From: Hordeum vulgare subsp. vulgare
Lineage: Eukaryota > Streptophyta > Magnoliopsida > Poales > Poaceae
NCBI RefSeq assembly: GCF_904849725.1
Contig: NC_058524.1
Span: 547,277,763 to 547,341,762, forward strand
Reading direction: 5' to 3'
Length of the DNA stretch: 64,000 bases
The position numbers and the translations under genes were made by a program. Each line of letters starts with the position of its first letter. The stretch's first letter is position 1. Shown here piece by piece: positions 44,360 through 56,106 of this stretch. The notes beneath the pieces were generated by a model. The model was not told the origin of the DNA. It did no database searches and worked only from the letters and a program-made list of their open reading frames with translations.

Positions 44360-46498
44360 ATGCTTCATCACTTTCGGGCCATGGGCCCAAATACTTTACG
44401 AATTGTTCTTGTAGGGATTGCCGACAAAAAGGATGATGCATCTTCATCTACTAATGAAATGTATCTTGATTGTGAGGCCTTTCTTGCCATTCATCGAACC
44501 ATAAGTCCTGAAGTGTTCAAGTCTATCTCGACTTGCAAGTCAGCTCATGAAGTTTGGACTAAACTTGAAGATATATATGGTGGGCCCAATCTTGATGAAG
44601 ACAGTATTATGATGAAGGAGTTGGTGCATGAGCTCTTCACTCTTTTCGATCTTAAAGAGTCCACCACTACTCCCATATCTGATTGCTTGCACACCTCAGC
44701 ATCTTCAATCTCACAAGGTAATGACATGGTGAGTGAAGAAATATATGTTGATGAAAATGGAATAGCCTCTATGGACACGAGCATATCTAGCACTACACAT
44801 AGTGTAAATTATTGTGCTGATAGGTCATGCATTTCACCTAAAGATTCTTTGACAAATGTCTGTGGTGATATGCCTGCTTCCTCGTGTCCTCTTGATCAAA
44901 ATATCTTGTTTCTCCCTAGTTGCTCTATGACTAACCATTTAGGGGAAATCAAGAAATATGAAGTACTTTTGGCTAATGAAGAATCTGATTCACCAAAAGA
45001 ATCATCATCAACTCCTCCAGTTCACATGTGCCTCATGGCAAGAGGTAATAATGAGGTATCATCTTCCCTGTGTAATAACGATGATATTTGCTATGAGGAT
45101 GATGATGATGACTTGACTGAAAATATCTATGTGATCAGTAAAATTCTTCATAAAGCTAAAAATAACTCTCTTCGAAGGTTCCAAGATGTTCTTGCTTACT
45201 TTGAAAACTGTAATGATTCACTTAATCATGAACAAGCTAAAAGTGAACAACTTGAACATGAACTTGAGAAGAGTCATCAAGCATGTAGATACTTAAGATC
45301 TTCAAAAGGAGAGATTGAAGTTGCTCATGATAAACTTAAAAGGGATTTTGAGGTCCTTCTCCTTGAATGCAATAATGTCAAGGGAGAGCTCATCAAAACC
45401 TCTAAGATCTATGAGGATCTTCAATCTACTCATGAGAAGTCTCTATTTGCTACGTACTCCTCTCATATTGTTGATGATACTTGTACATCTAACTCTACCT
45501 CTTTTGAAGTATCAACATTGAAGGAGAATATTGAGCTACGTGCTCAACTTGATTTACTAACTAGCAATTATGGGAAGTTGGAAGAAAACCATGTAATGCT
45601 CACAAGCTCTCATGCCGATCTTCTAACATCCTATAATGTGCAAAAGTTAGCTCATGAGGCTATCATCACGAAGGTAACATCAAGCGAGCCTCATGTGGAC
45701 AATGGCACTACTTCTGGTCAAAGTACTATATTTCCATGTGCTAGTCCTCGTAATTCGTCTACTCATAATGTTGCTACCTCATGTGATGAATTACTTTCCT
45801 TGCCTTGTTGCTCTAACATTGAAGCCTACACTTCCTCTAGTACTTTCATTGATACTAACCGTGCAAAGGAAATCAAAGAGCTCAAGGCCCAAGTCACTTC
45901 TTTGAAGAAAGACTTGGAACAGTGTCATGAAGGGATGCCCACACTCAACAACGTCCTGTGTGAGCAAACATCTCCGAATGAAAAAAATGAGTTTGGAGTA
46001 AACTCAAACAAGAACAAGAGGGGCCTAGAACAAGTCAAGAATTCGGCCAAAATCATTTGCTTCAAGTGCAAAGTTAAAGGGCACCATGTTAGATCTTGCC
46101 CTCTGAAGACGAAGTCTCAAAGTCACAAGCAACAAGGGAAGCGGCCACAAACTCAATCACATATTCAACTACAAGTTGAAGGAAGGCCTCTTCCCAATAA
46201 GACCCAAGCCAACACTCCCCAAGGTGAGAAATCAACTGGGAAGAAAACAAAGGGTAGATGTTGCTACTTATGTCGTGAGAAGGGTCACGTCGCTTTGTCT
46301 TGCACGAAAGGTAACTTATCCAACCCAATCACTATTGATGATACATATTCCCTTGGGAAGGATAAGGTTGGCAATGTGTTTGCCAAGTTTGTTGGTACTC
46401 AAAATGGTGTCAAGAAAAGAACCATTTGGGTTTCCAAGCCTATTGTGATTAACCTCTTAGGACCCAACGTAGTTGGGGACCAACAAGCTCAAACTTGA
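44360..46498 (+). CDS. Gag-like protein with two CCHC zinc knuckles (712 codons)
   Basis: The frame is open for 712 codons and encodes a nucleocapsid-type protein that would package element RNA in cytoplasmic particles. The N-terminus resembles the UBN2-type Gag domain (MLHHFRAMGPNTL, VWTKLEDIYGG). A long Ser/Asn/Glu-rich middle with coiled-coil stretches follows (about residues 270-420). Two knuckles fit CX2CX4HX4C: CFKCKVKGHHVRSC from residue 567 and CYLCREKGHVALSC from residue 635. The natural start is probably ATG 44285 in the same frame (MSTIGLVHNG), but a TGA at 44351-44353 cuts off those first 22 codons. As it stands, translation would begin at 44360. No pol follows. The length is typical of Gags in this lineage. 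Confidence 0.85.
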   Translation: MLHHFRAMGPNTLRIVLVGIADKKDDASSSTNEMYLDCEAFLAIHRTISPEVFKSISTCKSAHEVWTKLEDIYGGPNLDEDSIMMKELVHELFTLFDLKESTTTPISDCLHTSASSISQGNDMVSEEIYVDENGIASMDTSISSTTHSVNYCADRSCISPKDSLTNVCGDMPASSCPLDQNILFLPSCSMTNHLGEIKKYEVLLANEESDSPKESSSTPPVHMCLMARGNNEVSSSLCNNDDICYEDDDDDLTENIYVISKILHKAKNNSLRRFQDVLAYFENCNDSLNHEQAKSEQLEHELEKSHQACRYLRSSKGEIEVAHDKLKRDFEVLLLECNNVKGELIKTSKIYEDLQSTHEKSLFATYSSHIVDDTCTSNSTSFEVSTLKENIELRAQLDLLTSNYGKLEENHVMLTSSHADLLTSYNVQKLAHEAIITKVTSSEPHVDNGTTSGQSTIFPCASPRNSSTHNVATSCDELLSLPCCSNIEAYTSSSTFIDTNRAKEIKELKAQVTSLKKDLEQCHEGMPTLNNVLCEQTSPNEKNEFGVNSNKNKRGLEQVKNSAKIICFKCKVKGHHVRSCPLKTKSQSHKQQGKRPQTQSHIQLQVEGRPLPNKTQANTPQGEKSTGKKTKGRCCYLCREKGHVALSCTKGNLSNPITIDDTYSLGKDKVGNVFAKFVGTQNGVKKRTIWVSKPIVINLLGPNVVGDQQAQT

Positions 46499-49400
46499 TC
46501 AATAGGTGACTATGGAGGACATTAGAGACTTGGATACATAATGAAGAATTAAGGGGTCTTCATCATTCATATTATCTCAAGCCAAGTCATTTGGATTATC
46601 GAGTTTCTATCTTATATCCAATGTGCCTCCTTACGGTAACTTATACTTAAACTGTTTACATTGTTAGGTGCTTGCCCCTCTGCATGTTGTGGTTTTGTAC
46701 CTTGCATGCGTTTGTATATGTTGTGCTTCCAACTTGCTTATCTTGAGTAATCGAGTATGGGTATGTTGGTTTGCATATCATGTACATGTGAGTCATGTAT
46801 TGAGCCTTTTGTGTCTTGATTGTATTTTTGTTGGCTCTTGTGAGAGATTAATGGATTATCCCATTGTGGGGGAGTGATGTGCTTTGCACACCTCTCAATC
46901 CTATAAATGTGTATACATGGGGAATACCACTTAGTTTTGATATTTCAAGATTATCTAGTTTCTATGTGGTATGGCTTACTCATGAGAAATTCAAATTCTA
47001 TATGGTCCATTAATTATCTCTTGTTGGTTTCAATTTGCCACTTGTTAATATTATTGGTTTATCACATTATGGGGGAGTAATATGCTATGTGCATATTACA
47101 AACCTAGAAAATGTGTACATTTAACGTATTGCCACTTAGTGTTGATATTGTAAATTATCTTGTTCCTAGGTGGCATGTTAGCTCTATAAGTGTCATTTGC
47201 TTGTGTTTTATGGGTAAAGATGATCTTGGATATATTTGTGATCTACCAATGAGTATCATTTCAAAAATACTTCTTGTCCTTGACAATTGGTATTCCCATC
47301 ATGTGATTGGAATTGCTAATCATCTTTACATTGGATTTTGTGTTTCGTTTGTCTTCCTTGCTTCTTATGAATCTATTTTTAACATGTCTAGTGTTTTTAT
47401 AGATATAGAGAAAGTGATGACCCCATCGTGCGTTTTGTATTCAAATGCAAGTTCTATATAATGCACGTCCCTTGGGGGAGCTATCCTATTCTCTTTAAAA
47501 CACTCTCTTTATTCACCCATCATAAAATCATTTGATCCCCATCAAGTGTGTGTTGATGGAAGGCAAGTCTTGCTCTTTATGATGCTTTGTGCCATCATGA
47601 AAATTTGTAGAGGGCTTTGTTTGTTGGAACCTAGCTCTCTCTTGGAAACTAAATACTTCGTGTTTGTTTTCCTTCAATTGGTTTCTTGTTGCCTTCTATT
47701 TGGCATATGTCAATGGATATCTCATTCCTTGAGGTATCTTTTAATTGATATCCTTCAAGTGATAGTTCTTTTGTTTTAAGATCTTATTATCACTTGATAC
47801 CTTGTCTTTTGGTGACTTATCAACTTTGTGTTGAGTTGATTCTTGAGAGTCTTGAGCATGCGTATCTAGCTACTATATACAACTTCTTTTGCTTGCTTTC
47901 CTCCTTTGACCCAATATATATAAGGGAAACTCCACCCTGTCATAAATTGGCTAAAGTGTGCATGAAATTCAAATTCATATCTATATGCACATATGTGTGT
48001 GGAGTTTGTCCTATGTATTGCTGGTTTTCTAACTCTTTGGCCCCAATGAGTTTGGGCACCATTTTGTTTGTTTTGTTGTTCTAGGAACAACTGGAGATGC
48101 ATTGGATGCTCGGCTCACCTATAAGGAAGATGTTGAGACCATGTGATTATTGAAGCCAAGTTAGGATGATCAAAGAACAACTATCTACTACATCAATCCA
48201 ATGTTGTCTCGGTAACAAGTATCCACTTCATGCATTCTTTTCTTGCAAAGGACCCAACCTGTCTTTTCTTGTCCAGGTTGCATCATGGCATGAATCTCTT
48301 GATTTGTTCTCGTAGTACTTGTTTGCTTTCTCAAAGCATCCGAACGATGATGTCTTACTGCTAGTTGGGATGTCTTTGATGTTCGTATGTTGGAAGTTCA
48401 TATTATACAATAAGAAAATATTAGGCCATGTGCTATGCTTCCAAGCAAAAGATCTCATTGATATATTTATGACTTCCCTTTTTGGATATCTAGTGTTCTT
48501 CCTTCTTGTAACCATTTCGTGTGTACATCCTTCTTTGTGGATATATATATATCATCATGATTGTCTTCTACTTAGAATCTTGGTCACATGAGAGAAGTTA
48601 CATCTCTAATTGATATCCTCTTTTCTTTCACGTCCATCGCTGCATTTCCTTTTTCGGTTTTGGTGGCAACGTGAAAGGATTTGTTTTGAGTGTGTATCCT
48701 ATTTTCCTACATCTTGGTGCACTCTTTGGCCGTGAAGATTATTTTTCCTCATGCTTGTCTTGATGAGGGTTTTGCCTTTTTCAATTAGTATCCCTCCTCT
48801 TGACAAGATTCTTACTTCCTATCTTCACAATGGGTTGTCACAAGCGTTGGTTCTTATTTTGTTTATTAGTAAGCTGGTGCACCCATTTTCTAGTATGTGT
48901 GTGTGGGAATGATATGTCTTGCACTTTGTATCTCATATTCATCAAGACTATGTTGATGAGCAATGCTCATCCTTATCTTAAGTCTTCTCAAGTGCTTTGC
49001 CATGACTCACACACATTACTTTGGTTGAGCTTATTGTTAAGTTGCTTCCTTTACATGTTGCTCAACCATTAGTTTTGTGCAATTGATATTCCTATTGTCT
49101 CATCTATCTTCTTGCACTCGTTGTGTGTTTCTATTAATTCTGGGGGAGCAACGATCCTATTTTGTGCACCTATGTCAAATACAAAAATCTCATATTAGTG
49201 CACAAATCATGGGGAGCTTCTCTAGTTTTTGATAAAGCACTATGTTGCCTCTATCATAATATCTATTATTCATGTGGTTCGGAGGACCATATGATTGTTT
49301 GTTCCATCTGGAATTCTTTGATTGCTTGCCTCCATCTTTGTATGTCTTTGTGGCATACAATCCTTTTATTTGCAATCTTTGGGTCCTCAATATAGTTTGT

Positions 49401-49700
49401 TTTCCTCCAATTACTTATCATTGTATTTGTGTATTTTTCTGCACTCATTTGCTGAGAAGTACACACTTTTTGGAGGACCACCTACTATTTTGGCTTTCTA
49501 AACTTGTCGTCCATTTTGGCAATCGATGCCAATGGGGGAGAAGTTTAGAGAGTTTACTTTGGATATGTTTAGAGGGTTCTCAATTTATTGCGTAAGCATT
49601 TACATCTTGCACACATGCATTATTACCTCGTATGTGTGCGCTTGGTTATGCTTATCTCCTTATATAAACTCTCTTGAAGTGGTTGTCTTCAATTACCAAA
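46499..49700 (+). other. Non-coding internal spacer of the gag-only element
   Basis: These 3.2 kb hold only short T-rich frames, with no Copia pol motif in any frame. Purine runs of the form tgggggag occur near 46869, 47070, 47474, 49142, 49530 and 49702, the last being the true polypurine tract. The region around 46860-47160 contains a diverged tandem duplication with a spacing of about 196 bp. Confidence 0.75.
46855..47190. repeat. Diverged tandem duplication, about 196 bp spacing
   Basis: The segment ttatcccattgtgggggagt ... taccacttagttttgatatt is repeated as ttatcacattatgggggagt ... tgccacttagtgttgatatt. The order of words is the same in both copies. Confidence 0.75.
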
Positions 49701-49711
49701 ATGGGGGAGAT
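49700..49711 (+). other. Polypurine tract of the gag-only element
   Basis: AATGGGGGAGAT-type sequence directly precedes the 3' LTR and would prime plus-strand DNA synthesis. Confidence 0.85.
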
Positions 49712-52360
49712 TGTTAGAGCATATATCTCCATATGTGGTTTTGGTAATTGATGACAACTCCTATGGACTAATGGTTGCTTTAAGTTATATTTATAGGACT
49801 TGTCCATAGACACTTCTTGAAGTCCATCTGTTGGGTTCAAGGATTTTATATGATGACCAAGATGTTATTCAAGGTACTATCCAAAGAATGGTCATAGAAA
49901 TACTAGGTTGATCAAGATCTCAGACAAAGAGTAAATCAAGATGATCAACACACAAAGCGTACAAGATGTACCGAGAGGGATCAAGTGATCCCATGGTATG
50001 GTAAGCATTGTCCATTACGTGTTTGTGTACTAACCCATGGTCTTTGTGAGACTCCTATGTGGGGGTTAGGTGTGCTTCCATTGGGTTTGCGTCAAAAGGA
50101 AGATCTCATACAACCCATGAAGGATGACGTCAAGTGGTGATCGTCATCAAGATTGTGGTGTGCAAGTTCAAGCGGATCAGCACGAATATATCATTGAAAC
50201 TATTGTCAATGATCATGTGCTAACAAGGACAACCTCATGTGCTAACAAGGACAAGATCAAGATAAGCATTCCTGAGCACTACATGCTTGATTCTTGTGGA
50301 TGTACACATGGTGGACAGGACAAGATCAAGATAAACATTCTTGAGAACTTCATGCTTGATTCTTGTGGATGTTCACATGGTGGACAAATGAAGATGAATA
50401 CATAAGCTAGGCTTTCCGCATTGTGTATGGGAAAGCTACTTGAAGACTTCATCATGTCTTGCTTTCAACTTGAGCCAATAAGGAACAACGACATCAAGCT
50501 CAGGTGAAAGGGCTAACTCAAAGGTATCAGTTCCTTTGACGTTAGTTGTGCGGAGTGATGATCAGCGAATAAAAGTATACACTCAAGTATGGATCATCAG
50601 TACTCTTTTATGATTCTTGAGTCCTTAGGGATCCCGCACTATTAAGAGGGGATCACAGGTTTTGCGATGAACTTGCTCAAACTACATCATCACTTTCTGC
50701 ACAGACCACATCTCCACTGCTTTGCTGTTATCTGTAAACAGAACTAGTGCCTCGGACATCCGGCTTCCTCCGGACGTCCGAGGGCCGGACGACCGACTAC
50801 CTCGGAAATCCGGAATCCTATACCAGAGAAATCAGAGCCATTTAACTCGGACTTCCGGCTCCCTACGGACGTCCGAGGCCCGGATGTCTGGCCAAGTCCC
50901 GAAAATCCGGAAGCCTACACCAGTAGAAGTTGAGTCTATATCTCGGTAATCCGACTCCCTCCGGACGCCCGAGGGCCGGACGTCCGGCCAGGCTCCGGAA
51001 ATCCGGAGGTCAACACTAGTAGAATGTGTGCACTATATCTCATAAATCCGGCTTCCTCTAGATGCCCGACCACTGGATGTCCGACACTCATCGGAAATCC
51101 GGAAGCCACCACCAGTAGAACTTGTGCTGTATAACACGGACTTCCGGGCCACTCCGGACGTCCGTATACTGATGAATTCAAATATGTTCAGGCACACCTA
51201 CTGGCCTCGGACGACCGACCCCTCTCGGACGTCCGGTCGCTGTTTAATTCAAAATAGTTTCAGTCGTATCTACAGGCCCCGGACGACCGACCCGTGTCGG
51301 ACGTCCGACCCCTCGTGGTCGCCCGGACTTCCGACAACTGTCGGACGTCCGGCCCCTGTGTGACTTAAAGTGTCCCCAACGACTCTTTTTCTCTCCACTC
51401 TATAAATACCCCCCTCCCACTTCGTGAGAGGGTTGCCCAACACAGCCTTATCCTCATAAGAACACATTTCCACCTCACACACATTTTCTCACTCCAAATC
51501 TTAGATCCCAAGAGCATTTATGAGCCCCTTTGAGAGTTGTTCCAATCAAAAGATAGATCTTCTCCCTCTCCTTCTCTCAACCCAAGCTATTTGTGATTTG
51601 AGCAAGTTTTGAGCATTCCCCGTGATCTTGTTACTCTTGGAGGTTGGAGACTCCTAGGCGGTAGGAGTTCTTCGGAGAGGAATCAATCCGTGTGATTTCC
51701 CCCGGAAAAGTTTGTGAGGGTTTGGAAGCCACCTCAAAGGCTTACCACTAGTGGTTGAGAAATGCCTTCGTGGTGTTATCTCAAAGGGTGAATAGGGTGA
51801 GCCTTCGTGGCGTTGGTGTGCCTTCGTGGTAACATCCACCTCTCTAACGGTGACTAGCTTCCCTCCAAGGAAGTGAACATCGGGATACATCTTCGTCTCA
51901 GTGACCTTGGTTATCCTTAACCCTAACTCCTTACTTGTGGTTTACTTGTGTTATTTGAGCATACATACATTGCATATTGGTTGTGCTCATTATATTGTGT
52001 TGGCCATTTCTTGTACAAGATTAATCATTCAAGCATACCCTCTATATCCACACGTTCATACTTGCAGCCCTTGATATATCGTGTGATATAGTGTGATCTA
52101 GTATCTTGTGTTGTTCAGCTACTTGTCGTGTGATATAGCTCAAGTAAGTTTGTGTAACTTACTTGTGCTTGTTAGTAACTGTATTGTGTCCATCTTGGTA
52201 GATCGTGTTGTTGATACACGTTGCAGTGCCTAGTGCATTTAGGATTTGTGCTTGACAAGTACCCTCTTAGTTTATTTTCGCATTAGGTTCAAGCAAAATC
52301 CGAAGAAGTTTTTCAATAGCCTATTCACCCCCCCCTCTAGGCGTCATCGAGGTCTTTTCA
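49712..52360 (+). repeat. 3' LTR of the gag-only element
   Basis: It matches the 5' LTR along its length, with the same ends, the same palindrome-rich block (about 50755-51355) and the same TATA box (51401-51408). Many differences from the 5' LTR fall in CpG-rich palindromes. Confidence 0.95.
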
Positions 52361-52365
52361 CCATG

Positions 52366-53005
52366 TGATGCTTCGGCAATCGGGAATGCTCCCAAGCCGA
52401 ACTCAATTCAGTCGAACATTGAAAGGAGGGAAATTCGCCCCGCAAGCTGAAGAGCGTGGACTCGAAAGGATGCTAGATCAAGGCAACGACATTGGATGCC
52501 AGTTCGGGGCTATTGAGGGAGTCCATGATTAAGGGGTCCTTGAGCCACTGGCTTATCTCTATGGGCCGGACAATGGGTCGCTCTGTGATCGTCGCTGAAA
52601 GACCAAAGTCTATGATGATGACATGTCCAAGATGGAAATCTCCTAAGACGTGGCGTGTACTCCAAGAACACAATGATGGATTCCGCATATTCCTTCTATG
52701 ATGTAACCGACATTGTGTGCCCCTAGACAACCCTGGTATCTATATAAACCAGAGAGTTTTAGTCAGTAGGTTAGATTAAGATCATTACTCCTAGGGTTTA
52801 GACCACAACATACGATCTCGGGGTAGATCAACTTTGTACTCGATACTTCATCATCAATACAACAAAGCAGGACGTAGCGTATTACCGCCATCAAGAGGGC
52901 CCGAACTTGGGTAAAACATCGTCTCCCTTGTCTCATGTAACTCGTCGATCCAAGATCCACAGTTCAGGACCCCCTAGCACAGATCTGCCAGTTTTGACAC
53001 CGATA
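52366..53005 (+). mobile_element. Gypsy remnant: short internal segment and 3' LTR
   Basis: The LTR-like part runs from TGAGGGAGTCCATGATTAAG (52514) to gttttgacaccgata (53005), about 492 bp. It contains a TATA box (tctatataaacc, about 52739) and the gagggcccgaacttgggtaa segment typical of Triticeae Gypsy LTRs. The terminal CA has decayed to TA and no TSD is seen. Before the 10.8-kb insertion this was continuous with 41484-41580 and hence with the antisense accessory ORF. Confidence 0.65.
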
Positions 53006-54964
53006 GTGGCCCAACTCAATTTTCCATGGCCTTGGAAACATCCAAAGTGTGACTCATTAAGAAATTACCACCGGTGATAGTATGAACTACAAATCTATAC
53101 CAAGTAGTAATACCAACATAGAAATTACAAAGAAAGATATTGGGGGATTGCTTATGAGTATGTTTATTTTGAGCATTGCAAATCCTATACCATACATCTT
53201 TTAAACTTTCTCCCCCCTTTGTTTAAAATTAAGCACCTCGCTATCGGGAGTAAATAGAACAAAAGAAGAACTAGACATAGCAACAAGCAAACAAGGAATT
53301 AAACTAGAAACTAGGAAAGATAAATACTTTTTTTTATTTTTTTTATAGCAAGCAAAATATAACAACAAATAAATAGTAGAACAAGTGAATGTTAATGTGT
53401 GTGAATTTACTTGATAGTAGGTTGGTGATACTCCCGCGCAAGAAATCCTTTCTGATACTTGTGATCTGCGTTAGGTTTTCCGTGAAGAGTTAAAACCAAG
53501 GTTATTGAACCAATGGGAGTAGCACACAACCCCCGTCTTTAGTGACTGCACACAAAGAAACAAACACTTACACCCAACACCGGCAAGAGGGTTGTCAATC
53601 CCCTTGGACTCCTTATTTGCAAGCAAATGAAGTGTGTAGATGATAGTACATAATTGTAAATTGCAAAATAAAATAAAAGATAAGTAAGAACAACAAGGTA
53701 ACTGATATTTTTGTGATTAAAAAGTTTTCCCTAATGGCATCTCTCTCGAAGAATAAAGCATACGGTGGGTACAAATTAATGTTAGGCAATTGATAGAAAA
53801 GCGAACAGTTATGCTATATTTGTTCATGACAATGGTCATTACATATAGGCATCACGTCCGTAAGCAAATAGATCGACTCCTGCCTGCACGTATTACTATT
53901 ACTCCACCATTGACCGCTATCGAGCATGCATCTAGAGTATTAAGTAAAATATAGTAATGCTTGGAGAACTTTGACATGGTGTAGACAAAGAGAACTCAAT
54001 TAATATGAATTAACCCTATCGTTTTATCCATAGTGAAAACAATACAAACATGTGTCTTGTCCCTTCCTGTCACTGGGATATAGAGTACCGCCAGATTAAA
54101 CCCACTGCAAATTACTTCTCCCACTAAAGAATAACAATCTAGTTGGCCAAACTATCTCAATAAATCGGAAAGAATTATGATGCTATCATATAATCATTTA
54201 TACATAAAGAAAGGACAACAAGGAATTCAACATAATATCATGAACAATCCGAATATAAACTCACAATTCATCGGATCCCAACAAACGCACCGCACAAGAA
54301 GATTACATCGAATAGATCAAAGCGAAGATGTGATGATCATTGTATTGAAGATCGAGAGAGAGAGAGAGAGATAGCCATCTCAGTACTAACTACAGACCCG
54401 TAGGTCTATGGTGAACTACTCACGCATCACCACGGGAGCAGGAAGGATGATGTAGAGGCCCTTCGTGATTGATCCCCCCTCCGGCAGGGCACTGGAAGAG
54501 GGCTCCAGATGGGCACACGGCGGAACAGAAGGTTGCGGTGGTGGAAAAACTATTTCGGGAGGCTCCCTAGGGGTTTTGGAATATATTAGAATTTATAGAC
54601 GAGAGAGGGACGTCGGGAGACGCGAGGAAGGGCCATCACACAACAGGGCGCGACCACCCCTGGATATGCCCTGATGTGTGCTTCGTCTCTCATGCAGTGT
54701 CCGATCTCCTCGAAAGCTTCCAACTCTTCTTTTGGTCGAGAAAAAAATGTCAAAAAGTTTTGTGACAATTGGACTTCATTTGGTACTGTAAGCCTGAAAA
54801 GCAAAAAACACGCAGAAAACAGCAACTGACACTTGGCACTGGGTTAATAGGTTAGTGCTCAAAAATAAAATAAATCAGTAAATAAATACCCTAAAATGTA
54901 TCCTAAGATGGTAATATTATAGCATGGAACAATAAAAAATTATAGATACGTTGGAGATGTATCA
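53006..54964 (-). mobile_element. Gypsy LTR and adjoining internal sequence (Sabrina-like)
   Basis: The right edge reads tatagatacgttggagatgtatca, the complement of a TGATACATCTCCAACG start, so the LTR lies on the minus strand. The primer-site side is near 53440-53490 (tgatctgcgttaggttttcc). In between are familiar LTR words such as ggcatcacgtccg, gactcctgcctgca, cgagcatgcatctagagtat and agaagattacatcgaataga. A (GA)n tract at about 54352-54371 is inside it. No gag or pol frame is readable in 53006-53440. Confidence 0.65.
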
Positions 54965-55892
54965 TCGTGCAATCAAAGGGTGCAAACAATAGGGATAAAT
55001 ATCTTAGGCAATTCATAAAAACAATGGGCGCCAGGTATCCTTTATGATCTTCAATCTTCAATTGAATTGTCGTGATGACCAATATTTCATTGTCATGGCA
55101 ACCGTTTCAAAAATGTTGTTGTGGCGGCAGTTTCAGAAAATGTTGTCGTGGCGACCTTTCCAGAAAACGTTCTCGTGGTACCAAATTCAGTTATTCCTCC
55201 GGGGCATGAAATTATAGCTCCTCGTCCTACCCCTAGTACACCTTCTCACCGTCGGGGTCTTCCATGTATGCTTGCCATCATCGCGTGTAACTTGGAGGCC
55301 ATTTCTAAGATATTTACATTAACGTGGCAATCATGTGGCTCCAGCCATCATGAGGTGACGTGCAGGCCGCTTAACATTACAATATATAGCCGTCCCATAC
55401 ATAACCATCATATGCATACCCTACAAAACCAAGTTAGATGTCCTCTAATCGATTCTGGTAAATTTTAGTTACACGTTACCAGTTTTAACAAGTAATACTA
55501 GCTACCTACGTCTCCAATTAAGGTGATAATTCTTGTTGCTGGATTAACTTTGGGGATGTGTGAGGGAAGAGACTTAATTAAATATCTCTAGCCCCACACT
55601 AAACTTCGTCATATACACGTGACCCCCTAGAAGATATTTCATATTCATTGCCCTTTTGTGTATGTGGCGGTTTACTATTCTTGACTATGATGAAGCCCAA
55701 ATAATTTTTAGCGGATCGTCGATAGCCAGAGTCGAGCCACTGTGAGAACTTTGTACAAAGCCACATCATGCCATCACTGAACTGAACCAAAGCAACACTC
55801 AAGGGAATCATAGCAAGAACATCAAACCCTCACATCCACATGTGATCTAGATCGCAACCTGTTTCTACACATAGAACCACTCATGATGCCAC
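54965..55892 (-). mobile_element. Internal remnant next to a Copia-type LTR
   Basis: The complement of ctcatgatgcca at 55880-55891 gives TGGCATCATGAG, a Copia-type primer site next to the LTR end at 55893. The sequence to its left should therefore be internal DNA of a minus-strand element. The plus-strand frame 55121-55468 crosses it but matches nothing I recognise. Confidence 0.45.
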
Positions 55893-56106
55893 TGTTAGGA
55901 AATGTAGTAGAAAAAACATCCTACGATCAGCAAGGAACACTATTAAGATACAGGGGGTGGGAGGGGTGGTAGAACTAGGTGTTGTGTTGTGTGTAGTTAT
56001 CATATGGTATAGGGGCTTCTTTGCTATTTTACCTATATGTATAGGTGCTCGCCTGTGTGGGCCTTGATGATAGACAAGTTTATGTCATAACAATTACACC
56101 CCTTTA
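55893..56106 (-). mobile_element. Copia-type LTR fragment
   Basis: It starts TGTTAGGAAATGTAGTAG (the LTR's 3' end read in reverse) and is related to the LTR at 39266. It is cut by a Harbinger element. Whether it continues after 58489 is unclear. Confidence 0.5.

Larger units (their letters stand above)
41581..52360 (+). mobile_element. Complete long-LTR Copia-type retrotransposon, gag only (10,780 bp; Maximus/SIRE-like)
   Basis: LTRs of 2,648 bp (41581-44228) and 2,649 bp (49712-52360) are flanked by the perfect 5-bp duplication CCATG (41576-41580 and 52361-52365). A perfect initiator-Met-type primer site and a polypurine tract are present. A gag ORF occupies the left internal part and no protease, integrase or reverse transcriptase is recognisable in the rest. 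It should depend on proteins of a related autonomous element. Manual comparison of the LTRs gives about 51 substitutions, about 1.9 percent. It is inserted in a Gypsy remnant. Confidence 0.93.

Noticed and set aside
46668..49717. Hydrophobic short frames in the spacer of the gag-only element, considered as an envelope-like gene
   Set aside because: They are short, T-rich, in many frames and without a common reading frame or motif. Composition alone explains the hydrophobicity.
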